The notes under the pieces: generated by a model
Seen by the model: only the letters and a program-made list of their open reading frames with translations
What the model was told of the DNA's origin: nothing
Databases searched by the model: none
Shown here: in pieces, positions 28,076 through 36,503 of the stretch
Layout of the letters: every line of letters starts with the position of its first letter
Numbering within the stretch: the stretch's first letter is position 1
Assembly: GCF_021530565.1 (NCBI RefSeq)
Contig: NZ_JAKGBI010000001.1
Span: 310,001 to 374,000, forward strand
Source: Pseudoalteromonas sp. SMS1
Lineage (GTDB): Bacteria; Pseudomonadota; Gammaproteobacteria; Enterobacterales; Alteromonadaceae
Length of the DNA stretch: 64,000 bases
Direction of reading: 5' to 3'
Position numbers and translations under genes: made by a program

Positions 28076-28582
28076 TTAGTGGACTATGTGTGGACGGTTG
28101 AATCCACCTTCCATAGCGATATTGACTTGTTCAATAAGCTCAGGAAGATGGGGGTGACAAGAAGCAAAATGAATCAGCTCTTGCCTTGTTTTATGTAAGT
28201 GGTGACAGGCAATCTCAACGATTTCAACGCACGTGTTTTGAACTAGGTTTAGCATGACACTATGCACTTCTATTAGTTGTTCACACGCCCTCTCAGGGTT
28301 CGACAGTGCAATAAAGCAATCAGCCAAATTGTGTGCAGCGACCACTAGAGCTGGACAACAGTGCTCAATCGCAACTAACTGCTCTTCGCACACTTCACTA
28401 TTAACAAACCTCTCTAGTAAATGACCCGCGAGATTCAATGCACTTTGATAGCGATCTCGTGCAGAGTTAAACTCTCCATGTTGGAAAGCATCGTTTCCAG
28501 ACTTAATGGCATACTGCCAAGGTGCTAATGCATACTCCAAAGGAGTTTCAACAGAAGTATCGAGTTGCTCAGTTAGGGCCAT
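28076..28582 (-). CDS. Helical-repeat (TPR-like) protein in the sodA operon
   Basis: With GAGGGGAG 5-6 bases before the ATG at 28582 (MALTEQLDTS) this is a 168-residue cytoplasmic protein. It is all-helical in pattern, with one recognisable TPR-like hairpin (AIKSGNDAFQHGEFNSARDRYQ region and AAHNLADCFIALSNPERACE) and many Cys and His residues in the second half. I do not recognise a named family. Pseudomonas has an unrelated-looking ORF of similar position in its iron-starvation sodA operon, so a role in manganese or iron-stress response is a guess. Confidence 0.7.
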   Translation of the reverse strand: MALTEQLDTSVETPLEYALAPWQYAIKSGNDAFQHGEFNSARDRYQSALNLAGHLLERFVNSEVCEEQLVAIEHCCPALVVAAHNLADCFIALSNPERACEQLIEVHSVMLNLVQNTCVEIVEIACHHLHKTRQELIHFASCHPHLPELIEQVNIAMEGGFNRPHIVH

Positions 28583-28637
28583 TACGCTCCCCTCAGATTG
28601 CTGTAGACCCGACAACTATATACAAAACAAACACCTT

Positions 28638-28680
28638 AATGCAAATTGTTTTTATTTGCATTATTGGGATCATTTGCATT
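28638..28680. promoter_or_regulatory. Repeated AATGCAAAT/ATTTGCATT elements in the sodA-bfr divergent region
   Basis: AATGCAAAT (28638-28646) and ATTTGCATT (28654-28662) form a perfect 9-bp inverted repeat with a 7-base gap; a third ATTTGCATT lies at 28672-28680. They sit about 55-100 bases upstream of the start of the sodA operon, a fitting place for an operator. The sequence resembles GCAAAT-containing Fur boxes but is not a clear match. Confidence 0.4.
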
Positions 28681-28754
28681 TGACTTGATAAATTCTCATC
28701 GATATTTATCGAAACCTTGATTAGAAACGAGCTAATAGCAGAAATGACAACGAA

Positions 28755-28773
28755 AATGAGAATAAGAATCAAT
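28755..28773. promoter_or_regulatory. Fur-like box in the sodA-bfr divergent region
   Basis: AATGAGAATAAGAATCAAT: the left half TGAGAAT matches the 7-1-7 Fur model (TGAtAATnATTaTCA) and the right half keeps ATCA. It is about 30 bases upstream of the -35 box of the bacterioferritin promoter. Confidence 0.5.
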
Positions 28774-28802
28774 TGATAAACCATTGATTTATAAGGAATT
28801 TA

Positions 28803-28830
28803 TTGACAAGTTATTCTCTTTATATACAAT
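28803..28830 (+). promoter_or_regulatory. Sigma-70-type promoter of the bacterioferritin operon
   Basis: TTGACA (28803-28808) and TACAAT (28825-28830) with a 16-base spacer, 32 bases upstream of the first bacterioferritin ATG. Both hexamers are at or near consensus. Confidence 0.65.
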
Positions 28831-28862
28831 AGCCCCATCAGTCAGAGTTTGAGGAAAGACCT

Positions 28863-29333
28863 ATGAAAGGTAAACAAAAGATCATTGATGCATTTAATGC
28901 ACTACTGGCAAATGAATTGGCAGCTATCGACCAATATTTCATCCACTCACGTATGTATGAAGATTGGGGCTTAAACAAATTGTATGAACGTCTAAATCAT
29001 GAAATGGAAGAAGAAACAACCCATGCAGATTGGTTAATAAAGCGTATTTTATTTCTAGAAGGCGTGCCGAATATGACTAAGCGCCGTGATCTGTTAATCG
29101 GTCATGACGTAAAATCAATGATGGAAAATGACCTCAAACTAGAGTTAGAAGTTGTGGCGTGTGTAAAAGATGCAATCAAAGCATGTGAAGAAGAACAGGA
29201 CTACCAGTCTCGTGCGGTACTAGAGAAATTACTGTTTGATACTGAAGAAGACCATGTTTATTGGCTTGAACAGCAAATTGGCCTAATCGGCAAAGTCGGC
29301 ATTCAAAACTATCTGCAAACGCAACTTGTATAA
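28863..29333 (+). CDS. bfr: Bacterioferritin subunit with intact ferroxidase centre but no haem Met
   Basis: Iron-storage subunit of 156 residues. All di-iron ligands of the E. coli numbering are present: Glu18, Tyr25, Glu51, His54, Glu94, and Glu128/His131 (one residue shifted from 127/130). At position 52, where E. coli has the haem-ligand Met, it has Thr (EEETTHAD). So this chain should oxidise iron but should not bind haem in the usual way. The next gene encodes the complementary chain, 12 bases on. GAGG upstream of the ATG serves as ribosome-binding site. Confidence 0.93.
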   Translation: MKGKQKIIDAFNALLANELAAIDQYFIHSRMYEDWGLNKLYERLNHEMEEETTHADWLIKRILFLEGVPNMTKRRDLLIGHDVKSMMENDLKLELEVVACVKDAIKACEEEQDYQSRAVLEKLLFDTEEDHVYWLEQQIGLIGKVGIQNYLQTQLV

Positions 29334-29345
29334 GGAGCCCAGTCA

Positions 29346-29810
29346 ATGAAAGGTGATAGAGAAGTCATTGTTGCACTGAACAAAGTGCTTGCTAATGAGC
29401 TTGTAGGTATTAACCAGTATTTTTTACATGCGCGTATGTTCAAAGATTTTGGCTTTCCAAAGCTCGATAAGGCGGACTATAAAGTATCCATCCAGAAAAT
29501 GAAGAATGCCGACAGACTGATTGAGCGTATTTTATTTTTAGAAGGACTGCCTAACTTACAAGATCTCGGCAGATTGAATATCGGTGAAAATGTGCCTGAA
29601 ATGTTGAAGGCAAATATGCAATTTGAAGAAGCCTCTTTAGTCGACTTGCAAAGTGCCATTGCACTATGTGAAGAAAAGCAAGATTATATCAGCAGAGAAG
29701 CGTTAGATAACATCCAAAGTGAGCAGGAAGAACAAATAGATTGGTTGGAAACGCAGTTACATCTATTTAAAGCGATGGGCACTGAAAATTACCTTCAGTC
29801 TCAAATGTAA
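29346..29810 (+). CDS. Bacterioferritin subunit with haem Met but degraded ferroxidase centre
   Basis: Second bacterioferritin chain, 154 residues. It keeps Met52 (SIQKMKNAD), the axial haem ligand, plus Glu18 and Tyr25, but has Lys51 for Glu, Asn54 for His, and Gln at both positions of the EXXH pair (SEQEEQIDW). It should bind haem at subunit interfaces and not oxidise iron. With the preceding gene (AAGGAG 8 bases before this ATG) it forms a two-chain bacterioferritin of the type described in Neisseria and Magnetospirillum. The pairing suggests a mixed 24-mer in which Bfd-delivered electrons reach stored iron through haem on this chain. Confidence 0.92.
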   Translation: MKGDREVIVALNKVLANELVGINQYFLHARMFKDFGFPKLDKADYKVSIQKMKNADRLIERILFLEGLPNLQDLGRLNIGENVPEMLKANMQFEEASLVDLQSAIALCEEKQDYISREALDNIQSEQEEQIDWLETQLHLFKAMGTENYLQSQM

Positions 29811-29824
29811 ATCTTGAGCAAAAT

Positions 29825-29851
29825 AAAAAAGGGCCACTCGGCCCTTTTTTT
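29825..29851. terminator. Bidirectional terminator between the bacterioferritin operon and bfd
   Basis: AAAAAAGGGCC and GGCCCTTTTTT form a perfect 11-bp stem with a 4-base loop and run into T7. It separates the converging stops at 29810 and 29864. Confidence 0.95.
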
Positions 29852-29863
29852 ATGTTTAAATTA

Positions 29864-30058
29864 CTACGCGACTTGCTCTGTCACATCAACGATGTCGATT
29901 AGCTTTTCGTTCAATATTTTCTTTGTACAATTACAGCATTTACCACACTGTGTACCTACGCCAAGCTCTTTACTAAGATCTCTCATAGATCTCGCACCAT
30001 CATCAATGGCTTGTGCGATTTTATTGTCGGTAACTCCGTGACAAATACAAATATACAT
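29864..30058 (-). CDS. bfd: Bacterioferritin-associated ferredoxin
   Basis: A 64-residue [2Fe-2S] protein that reduces haem in bacterioferritin to release stored iron. The four cysteines follow the Bfd pattern: CxC (YICICHGVTD, Cys4 and Cys6) and a later CxxC in GTQCGKCCNC, with one extra Cys. It converges on the bacterioferritin pair and has a good Fur box upstream at 30141-30159, consistent with induction when iron is short. Confidence 0.95.
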   Translation of the reverse strand: MYICICHGVTDNKIAQAIDDGARSMRDLSKELGVGTQCGKCCNCTKKILNEKLIDIVDVTEQVA

Positions 30059-30140
30059 GAATGAAAACCAATCTCAATTACATCAACTGGGAATAAGTTT
30101 AATCTAAACAAAAATAGTTATCAACAAGCATAAGTATAAA

Positions 30141-30159
30141 AATGAGAATAATTACTAAT
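30141..30159. promoter_or_regulatory. Fur box upstream of bfd
   Basis: AATGAGAATAATTACTAAT fits the Fur model well (AATGAGAATnATTnnnATT), 83 bases upstream of the bfd start. The nearest gene on its other side ends here, so bfd is the likely target. Confidence 0.7.
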
Positions 30160-30237
30160 AACATTGATAGATAAGGAGTTTTATTTTTAGCTAAAACCCC
30201 AAACTATGCTGGTTTGCGCAATTAACCATCAACTTTA

Positions 30238-33006
30238 TCAGGCGTTTCTTCGCTTCCAATCGGCCAGACACGCATACAAAGCTTGTGACTCTATTGGTTT
30301 TGCAACAAAATCATCCATACCAGCCTGTAAGCACTTCTCTTTATCCTCAGGAAATGCATTTGCTGTAATTGCAATGATATGTGGCGTACCATATTTCTTT
30401 GGCTGCTGACGAATGATCCTCGTGCATTCAAACCCATCCATATTGGGCATTTGGCAATCCATTAAGATTAAGTCAAATATCTGCTCTTCGATGGCTTTAA
30501 GCGCTTCCAGCCCATCCTGAGCTTTTGCAATTACACAGCCTGTTTTCGCTAAAAACTGGGTAGCAACAATTTGGTTAATCGGATTATCCTCAACCAATAG
30601 AATTTTAATATTTTCTAGATTTGGGAGTTCGGCTCTTACGGGTACTCGTTTTGGTGAATTACCAATCTCAGCGGGGAGCTCTACGACAAACTCACTGCCA
30701 ATATTTTCTGTCGATTGAAAACTCAACTGGCCATCCATCAAAGCTATTAAGCGTTTACAAATCGTCAACCCAAGCCCCGTTCCTCCATATTTCCTTGTTG
30801 TAGACAGGTCGGCTTGAGTAAACTCATCAAATAAATCTTTTTGGGCATTGTGTGCAATGCCTATTCCGGTATCTTTCACTCGGAGCTTGAAAACGCCCTG
30901 CTCATAGCCAACATCCAGTTTGATACTCCCCTTTTCTGTGAATTTGCCAGCGTTACTTAAAAGGTTATTAATCACTTGGCTTAATCGCAGGTCATCAAAC
31001 TCTAAAATAGCTGGCACGCTATTATCCACCGTACAAATAAATTCAACATTCGGCTTGTTAAGGGACTTTTCAAATGCAGTGGATATGCTTTTTACAAACT
31101 TTTGTACGTCAGTGTCATGTTTTGACAACTCAAGTGCACCCGCTTCTATTTTTGAATAATCAAGGATGTCATTTAAAATCAAAAGCAGTTTATGCGCCGA
31201 CTGATGAATGATATCCAATTGCGACTTTGACTCTGGATTGCACTCACTGCCGATTAACTCTTCCGACATACCAATTATCCCATTTAGCGGGGTTCTGATC
31301 TCATGACTCATATTCGCTAAAAATTGACTTTTCGCAGAGCTGGCTTTGTTTGCTTGCTCTAATGCACTGATCAACTCTTCCGTTTTTTCACTGACCTCTT
31401 GCTCCAGGTGCTCGTTAAAATCTTTTAACTTGCGGTTAAGCTGTTCATTCTCATGATTGGCACTGTTTAACTTGGCGAAATTCATTGACAATTTAAAGGC
31501 CAATTGAGAAAACTGTTGCTGCAATGTAATTACCTCTAAGCAACTGCCTTCCGAGGTATTTTTGACCTCCGACATTTTTGCTCCAGGGTCAAAAGAGTGG
31601 ATACTATGGCTCAAATCAACGATGGGCTTGGTAAATACTCTGGTCATTCGATTTACTAAAAAACTACTAATGGCGATGATAAATAACGCCAAAACAAATG
31701 ACTGTATCCATGCCGACGCCACAGCAATATTGACATGCTTTCTTTCAATTAGGCTGATCACGCGCCAATTAAAAATGTCAGACTCTACACTTTGTCGATA
31801 AAACACATCTCGATTATTGCTAATATATATCTCATCAGTCGACTCTGTGAGTTCTGCCAGCTGATCATTCGCAACATTGTCCAGTATATTAAAGTCCGAT
31901 TTAAGAGAACTGAAAACAATGTTGTTCTCATGGTCGACTATCAGTAAATGCCCTTTTTGTGCGAGTACTTTCGGTATGAACTGCTCAAACGATTCAAAGA
32001 ATAAAGAGCTCTCTACGATGCCTTGGAAAACACCATCCTCATACAAAGGCGCGGACACGGCAACAACAGGATCATTGCCAAACCCCCGGCCTTGGAAGAT
32101 ACCAGACACATAACCATTAGGATAATAAGGTGCTTGGATAAAGTACTCTCTATCAGCCACCGAGGGGACTTCCCCCACTAAACTGGTTTTTAAAGCATTG
32201 GGATAAAAGTGTGTCACAAATGCACTTTGGTCAGCGACAATCGCCGTTCTAAAGTTGGGGTAAGTATCAACTAAGCGGCTAATGACCTGTTGCTTATCTA
32301 CACCCGACTGTATATCTTGCGCTGCAATATTAATTGCGCGGCGGTAACTTTCTAAGTAGTCATCAATTTGTTTCAATGCACTCATAGAAGCATCATGCAA
32401 CTGTGCGGTAACTTCAAATTCAATGCGCTTGTAATGGCTGTTAGTCAGAACAATAGTTGTTATCAGGACAACCAAAATTATCAGGTGGCTTATCATGTAA
32501 TTGAGGATCTGATAAAGCGATTTGGCTTGCCATACCCGTTTGAATAAAAATAAAGAAGTGAGATCGACGATTGCTAGGTAGACCGCAGCATTGATCATAT
32601 ACTTAGCAAGCGCAGTAAAGATAACAAGTAATGTTAGCCCCAGTACAAACTTGCCCATAATAAATAGGATGGGGATCCCAAATAGCACCCAAAACCCTAG
32701 TCCCCTCATAAACAAGGGTTTATTTGCTCTTACACAGAATACCTGCAACCATATAATTTCGATTAAAAAAACAACGGACGGCAGGCAATGGCCCCACCGA
32801 TACAGCAAGAATATAGCACCGATCCCAACCGCTAAAATAGCATACTGCCATCCTAGAGCGAGCAAACAGAGAATGACAAACAATTGCCCAAACAGGAACT
32901 CTGAGCTATCTAAAAACCAAATTGGTAGCAGGTTGGCTATACCACCTAAAACGCCCAAAAAGAGCGCAACAACCACTTTCGGTAACTTTGTGATGTAATT
33001 TAGCAA
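30238..33006 (-). CDS. Membrane hybrid sensor histidine kinase with dCache domain
   Basis: A 922-residue inner-membrane sensor. The first 190 residues hold several transmembrane helices; a periplasmic dCache-like domain follows (about 215-430, including VADREYFIQAPYY and GRGFGNDPVVAVSAP), then another membrane segment near 440, a linker and a coiled coil. HisKA has phospho-His near residue 564 ([14 protein letters not shown]); the ATP domain has VKDTGIGIA and KYGGTGLGLTICKRL. The C-terminal receiver has phosphoacceptor Asp near 847 (LILMDCQMPNMDGF). Double membrane input (N-terminal helices plus Cache) suggests two signals. No Hpt partner is adjacent. The ligand is unknown. Confidence 0.9.
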   Translation of the reverse strand: MLNYITKLPKVVVALFLGVLGGIANLLPIWFLDSSEFLFGQLFVILCLLALGWQYAILAVGIGAIFLLYRWGHCLPSVVFLIEIIWLQVFCVRANKPLFMRGLGFWVLFGIPILFIMGKFVLGLTLLVIFTALAKYMINAAVYLAIVDLTSLFLFKRVWQAKSLYQILNYMISHLIILVVLITTIVLTNSHYKRIEFEVTAQLHDASMSALKQIDDYLESYRRAINIAAQDIQSGVDKQQVISRLVDTYPNFRTAIVADQSAFVTHFYPNALKTSLVGEVPSVADREYFIQAPYYPNGYVSGIFQGRGFGNDPVVAVSAPLYEDGVFQGIVESSLFFESFEQFIPKVLAQKGHLLIVDHENNIVFSSLKSDFNILDNVANDQLAELTESTDEIYISNNRDVFYRQSVESDIFNWRVISLIERKHVNIAVASAWIQSFVLALFIIAISSFLVNRMTRVFTKPIVDLSHSIHSFDPGAKMSEVKNTSEGSCLEVITLQQQFSQLAFKLSMNFAKLNSANHENEQLNRKLKDFNEHLEQEVSEKTEELISALEQANKASSAKSQFLANMSHEIRTPLNGIIGMSEELIGSECNPESKSQLDIIHQSAHKLLLILNDILDYSKIEAGALELSKHDTDVQKFVKSISTAFEKSLNKPNVEFICTVDNSVPAILEFDDLRLSQVINNLLSNAGKFTEKGSIKLDVGYEQGVFKLRVKDTGIGIAHNAQKDLFDEFTQADLSTTRKYGGTGLGLTICKRLIALMDGQLSFQSTENIGSEFVVELPAEIGNSPKRVPVRAELPNLENIKILLVEDNPINQIVATQFLAKTGCVIAKAQDGLEALKAIEEQIFDLILMDCQMPNMDGFECTRIIRQQPKKYGTPHIIAITANAFPEDKEKCLQAGMDDFVAKPIESQALYACLADWKRRNA

Positions 33007-33063
33007 TACCAGCTCCTTTTATATTCTATTAAAAAATAAAGGAAAGCTGGTAATTTGCCAAGT

Positions 33064-33954
33064 TTAATGGTGGGGACAATTGTGACTTTCTATTTGCAGA
33101 ACACATTTTTCTACTGAAAAAAGCAGCTTCAATCGTGCTTCAACCTGAAAACGGCATGCGTCATCATGCATCTCAATCGTACAATGATGCTTCAATACGA
33201 TATGTGCACCAACCATCAAAGTGCTCTCGCTATTAGAAACGGTCACATTGTGTACACTTTCAACATGCTCTGTATCAACAATTGCTTGCTCAACTTTTTC
33301 TACGGCTGGTAAAGACGTGCCTTTATCGAGTAACCCGATAATACAGGTTCTAATCACCTTGAGACCGGTGAACAAGACAAAACAAGAAATCAACACACTC
33401 GACAGTACGTCAATGATATTCCAGCCCGTCAAATGTATTAAAATACCTGCAACGAAGGTTGAAATCGTTGAGAGTAAATCAAAGAACGAATGTAAGAAAA
33501 CAGCATATACATTAATGCTATCTTTACGACCTTTGTACAAAACCCACGCGGCTAAACCATGAAATAAAAAGCCAACACCCGCAACGGTTGCCATCACAAA
33601 GGTGTTTACCTCATGAACATGCCCTCTAGAATGTAATTCTATTCGATGAGTCGCTTCAAGTAAGATAATAATTGCGATTGAGAGGTACAAAATACCATTG
33701 AGTAAACCACCCGTGTATTCTGCTTTTTTGTACCCATCGTTGAAATTTTTTGCCAACTTAACAGCCACGCTAGAAGCAATCAGGGCAATCAGTAAAGAAC
33801 TATTGTGCACAAACAAATGTCCGGCATCGGCTAATACAGCAAGTGAATTGGCATAGTGAGCCGCAACTACCTGAATCAGCATGAATGTGCATGTTAAGGC
33901 GAGCGCAATTAACAAGCGCTTGCGAGAAGCCTCATGAGTTGTAAGATCGGTCAT
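33064..33954 (-). CDS. Cation diffusion facilitator (CDF) metal exporter with altered TM2 site
   Basis: A 296-residue inner-membrane proton/metal antiporter with six helices and a cytoplasmic tail, close to CzcD/ZitB in pattern. In TM5 the metal site HxxxD is normal (His155, Asp159 in FLHSFFDLLST). In TM2 the usual HxxxD is HxxxH: His46 and His50 (DAGHLFVHNSSL), checked in the DNA. The loop between TM4 and TM5 is short, without a His-rich stretch, though EATHRIELHSRGHVHE lies between TM3 and TM4. The tail ends CVLQIESHNCPHH, likely metal-binding. The swap could change selectivity among Zn, Co and Cd. Confidence 0.9.
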   Translation of the reverse strand: MTDLTTHEASRKRLLIALALTCTFMLIQVVAAHYANSLAVLADAGHLFVHNSSLLIALIASSVAVKLAKNFNDGYKKAEYTGGLLNGILYLSIAIIILLEATHRIELHSRGHVHEVNTFVMATVAGVGFLFHGLAAWVLYKGRKDSINVYAVFLHSFFDLLSTISTFVAGILIHLTGWNIIDVLSSVLISCFVLFTGLKVIRTCIIGLLDKGTSLPAVEKVEQAIVDTEHVESVHNVTVSNSESTLMVGAHIVLKHHCTIEMHDDACRFQVEARLKLLFSVEKCVLQIESHNCPHH

Positions 33955-34094
33955 TCGAAACTTGAGAAACCTTTGTAACTAGTAATTAGAGGGTGCTAAT
34001 GATAAAGGACAGCAATTGTAACCCTATTTTCTATCAGACGCATCAAAAATCATAATATTTAGCAAATAAATAAGTAATTTACCGCAGCACAAAG

Positions 34095-35300
34095 TCACGA
34101 AGAATGACTCACTAATTCAGTGTCTGAGTGAAGTGCGCTTTCAGCAGAGAATAATCTTTGTTCGAAGTATCTTAGCTGCTCATAACTGAACATATACTGA
34201 GTATAACGCATCACCTCCAAAGCCACCTCTTTAGATTGGAAGCAATTAAAAGGCTTTCCGGGGTAAAACTCTGATTCGTCATCAAAAACTATCATACATC
34301 TAACCCCACTTTCGACCCCCATACATTTGTTTAAATTCGCAACTCTCACTTTTGCAGCATTGGCTGGGTTTAAAAAGAAATTGGACGACCCTGCTTGGAT
34401 CACATTCCACATTTCTCCTTGAATATCAGCTTCAATCACACCGCTCTGAGGGCAATAAATCAAGACGAAAATACCAAAAGGCGATAAAACAATACCATCG
34501 ATATCTAGCTCATCAAGCAGTGGGCTCATACTACGATATAGCACGATGTACTTTTTGTTGTCGAGTTTACTGGTCAACAACTTATGAGTACTAATAAAAC
34601 TGCGTCTTTGCCTTCTTTGTTTAGTTGTGCGACCTGTAAAGGCATACTTCACTAGCTCAATAATCACATACCCCGTCAAAATAATACTCAACCACATTGC
34701 AAATCGGTCAAAGTGACCCTTATCAACATATTCATCGGAATGCGTTTTTGGCAAATTGTCTGCATAACCTATATCGGTATTGGTACGGATTTTACGCCTG
34801 TGCGAATCATTCAATGGGACTTGGTTGATTGCCTCATTTGCTACTGGAGTAGATTGGTTTAGTGGGGTCTGATTTTGTTGCGCTTGCTCTGTACGAAATT
34901 GCAATTCAAAGGCTTGCCTTTGCGCCGCGACTTGCTCTGCACATTTTACGGCACTGGTAAAACTCTGGTCCCCATGGTGACAAATTTTAGGCTTTTTAAA
35001 GTAAGCCAACCATCTTTCACGTGTTGCTTGATTTTTAAATGTATCGCTGCCAAATATACGATGTGATGGCTGGTTTAATGCAGCCGCTTCTTGAACCCTT
35101 TGCTTAGGTGTTTTGCAATATGTATCTAATCGCTCAATTAGCCTCAATAAGCGCGCATCCTCGCCCACTTGCAAAGCACTATTTTGACGTAAAAATTCTA
35201 ACTCATCAGTGTAGCGGGCACACTGACGCTGGCTAAGTTGCTGCGTACTAGCAATGACACTGCTTGAAAATAGCATCAAAAACAAAATCCATCTGTTCAT
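34095..35300 (-). CDS. Membrane protein with degenerate NERD (nuclease-related) domain
   Basis: A 401-residue protein with signal peptide (MNRWILFLMLFSSSVIAS) and a periplasmic part to about residue 200 holding Cys-containing helical segments (CARYTDELEFLR, RLDTYCKTPKQ, KICHHGDQ). A single transmembrane helix (about 203-220) and a basic stop (TTKQRRQRRS) lead to a cytoplasmic domain. There ELDIDGIVLSPFGIFVLIYC-type sequence, GEMWNV and LNPANAAKVRVANLNK fit NERD. The NERD catalytic E-x-K is lost: after GIFVL come IYC where ExK is expected. The domain may bind rather than cut nucleic acid. It ends a codirectional trio with two WD40-like lipoproteins. Confidence 0.7.
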   Translation of the reverse strand: MNRWILFLMLFSSSVIASTQQLSQRQCARYTDELEFLRQNSALQVGEDARLLRLIERLDTYCKTPKQRVQEAAALNQPSHRIFGSDTFKNQATRERWLAYFKKPKICHHGDQSFTSAVKCAEQVAAQRQAFELQFRTEQAQQNQTPLNQSTPVANEAINQVPLNDSHRRKIRTNTDIGYADNLPKTHSDEYVDKGHFDRFAMWLSIILTGYVIIELVKYAFTGRTTKQRRQRRSFISTHKLLTSKLDNKKYIVLYRSMSPLLDELDIDGIVLSPFGIFVLIYCPQSGVIEADIQGEMWNVIQAGSSNFFLNPANAAKVRVANLNKCMGVESGVRCMIVFDDESEFYPGKPFNCFQSKEVALEVMRYTQYMFSYEQLRYFEQRLFSAESALHSDTELVSHSS

Positions 35301-35369
35301 TTTCTCTAACCTAATTGTAAATTAGTGGCACGCCGAGAAAGCAATCGCCCTAGCGGTGTGTTTAATTGC

Positions 35370-36356
35370 CTACTTGGTTGCGAGCATATTTAATGCCCAC
35401 TCTTCCAAGAGCCCATCACTACTGAGTGTCACTAACTTTTCTCTGCTTGGTGCATACATATCCACGATCGTTGCTCCCGCATTGAGCGTGTCAATTTGCC
35501 ACGTCCCTATTTCATTGCCACTCTTAGTGTCCCAGATTGTCAAGTGTGACTTTGAAGAAGATGTTGCCAAATAAGCACTTTGCTCGATAAATAATGCTTT
35601 GCGAAACACTTTAAATCTTGCCATGTACTTGAGTTCGCTTTTGTCTACTCCGTCTAACAAAGTTGCAATCACTTGGTTGTCTAATGCGTCCGATACAAAA
35701 AATTCTGAAAAGTCTCGCCTCACCGCAAGACTGGTTACGCGATGATTAAATTCTTTTGTAAACACAGGGTCTGGAGAGCCAAACTGCCAAAGTGCCAGTT
35801 TGCCATCTTGCGCAGCGGTCATCACCATCTCACCCTTGTCGTCCCATAGAGTATGCATAACGGGTCGAGTGTGGGGCGCAAATTGGTTATTAACTTGTGT
35901 ATGTAGATTGGCCATGTTTACTGTGCCATCAGACATCGCCACCACAATTTTGTCCATTGTGGGCGCTAGCGCAACCGACGTAATATGTGCATAACCAGAT
36001 ACACCATTGAAGCTAACCCTGGTAACAAACTTACGCTTTGGTAATGACCAAAATTGTAGTTCATTGTCTCCAACAACGATTAACATCGTATTATCTTGCG
36101 ACAGCACAACTTCTCTGACGCGATCTGGCATTTTATCTTTGGGCACAGTGAATTCTTTGACACGACTATTGGTTTCCCAAACATGCAAAGTATTAGTGCC
36201 ATCGACCGTAACCATTTTGCTGCCATCTGCGGAAAAGTGCCCAATAAGCACACCACTATTCCCCAACTGATCCAAGGCGCCTTTGCTCAATGTAACTTCT
36301 TCATCACATCCAATTAGTAATAAAGCGGCGATAAATATAAACAGTCTATATGACAT
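35370..36356 (-). CDS. WD40-like beta-propeller lipoprotein (first paralogue)
   Basis: Starting at ATG 36356 (GGAG 5 bases upstream), 328 residues. Residues 1-20 are a lipoprotein signal with lipobox LLIGC, so it is anchored to a membrane facing the periplasm. Repeats of WD40 type follow, for example GHFSADGSKMVTVDGTNTLH, TAAQDGKLALWQFG and LTIWDTKSGNEIGTW, probably forming a seven-bladed propeller. It is clearly homologous to the next upstream gene (36504-37505) and lies 69 bases upstream of the NERD-like gene. Propellers of this kind usually hold protein partners; here the neighbours are the only clue. Confidence 0.8.
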   Translation of the reverse strand: MSYRLFIFIAALLLIGCDEEVTLSKGALDQLGNSGVLIGHFSADGSKMVTVDGTNTLHVWETNSRVKEFTVPKDKMPDRVREVVLSQDNTMLIVVGDNELQFWSLPKRKFVTRVSFNGVSGYAHITSVALAPTMDKIVVAMSDGTVNMANLHTQVNNQFAPHTRPVMHTLWDDKGEMVMTAAQDGKLALWQFGSPDPVFTKEFNHRVTSLAVRRDFSEFFVSDALDNQVIATLLDGVDKSELKYMARFKVFRKALFIEQSAYLATSSSKSHLTIWDTKSGNEIGTWQIDTLNAGATIVDMYAPSREKLVTLSSDGLLEEWALNMLATK

Positions 36357-36503
36357 GGCTCCAGTCACTCTAAAATACGGCAAGATTAACCGACTGGTGA
36401 TAGTATAGTCTTTTATACGATTGTACAGTGTAATCTCACAATTTGCTCGTGCTCTCGATGAAGATCGCACGACAGGTGGGCTTTTACAGCAAGGTTTAAG
36501 CCA

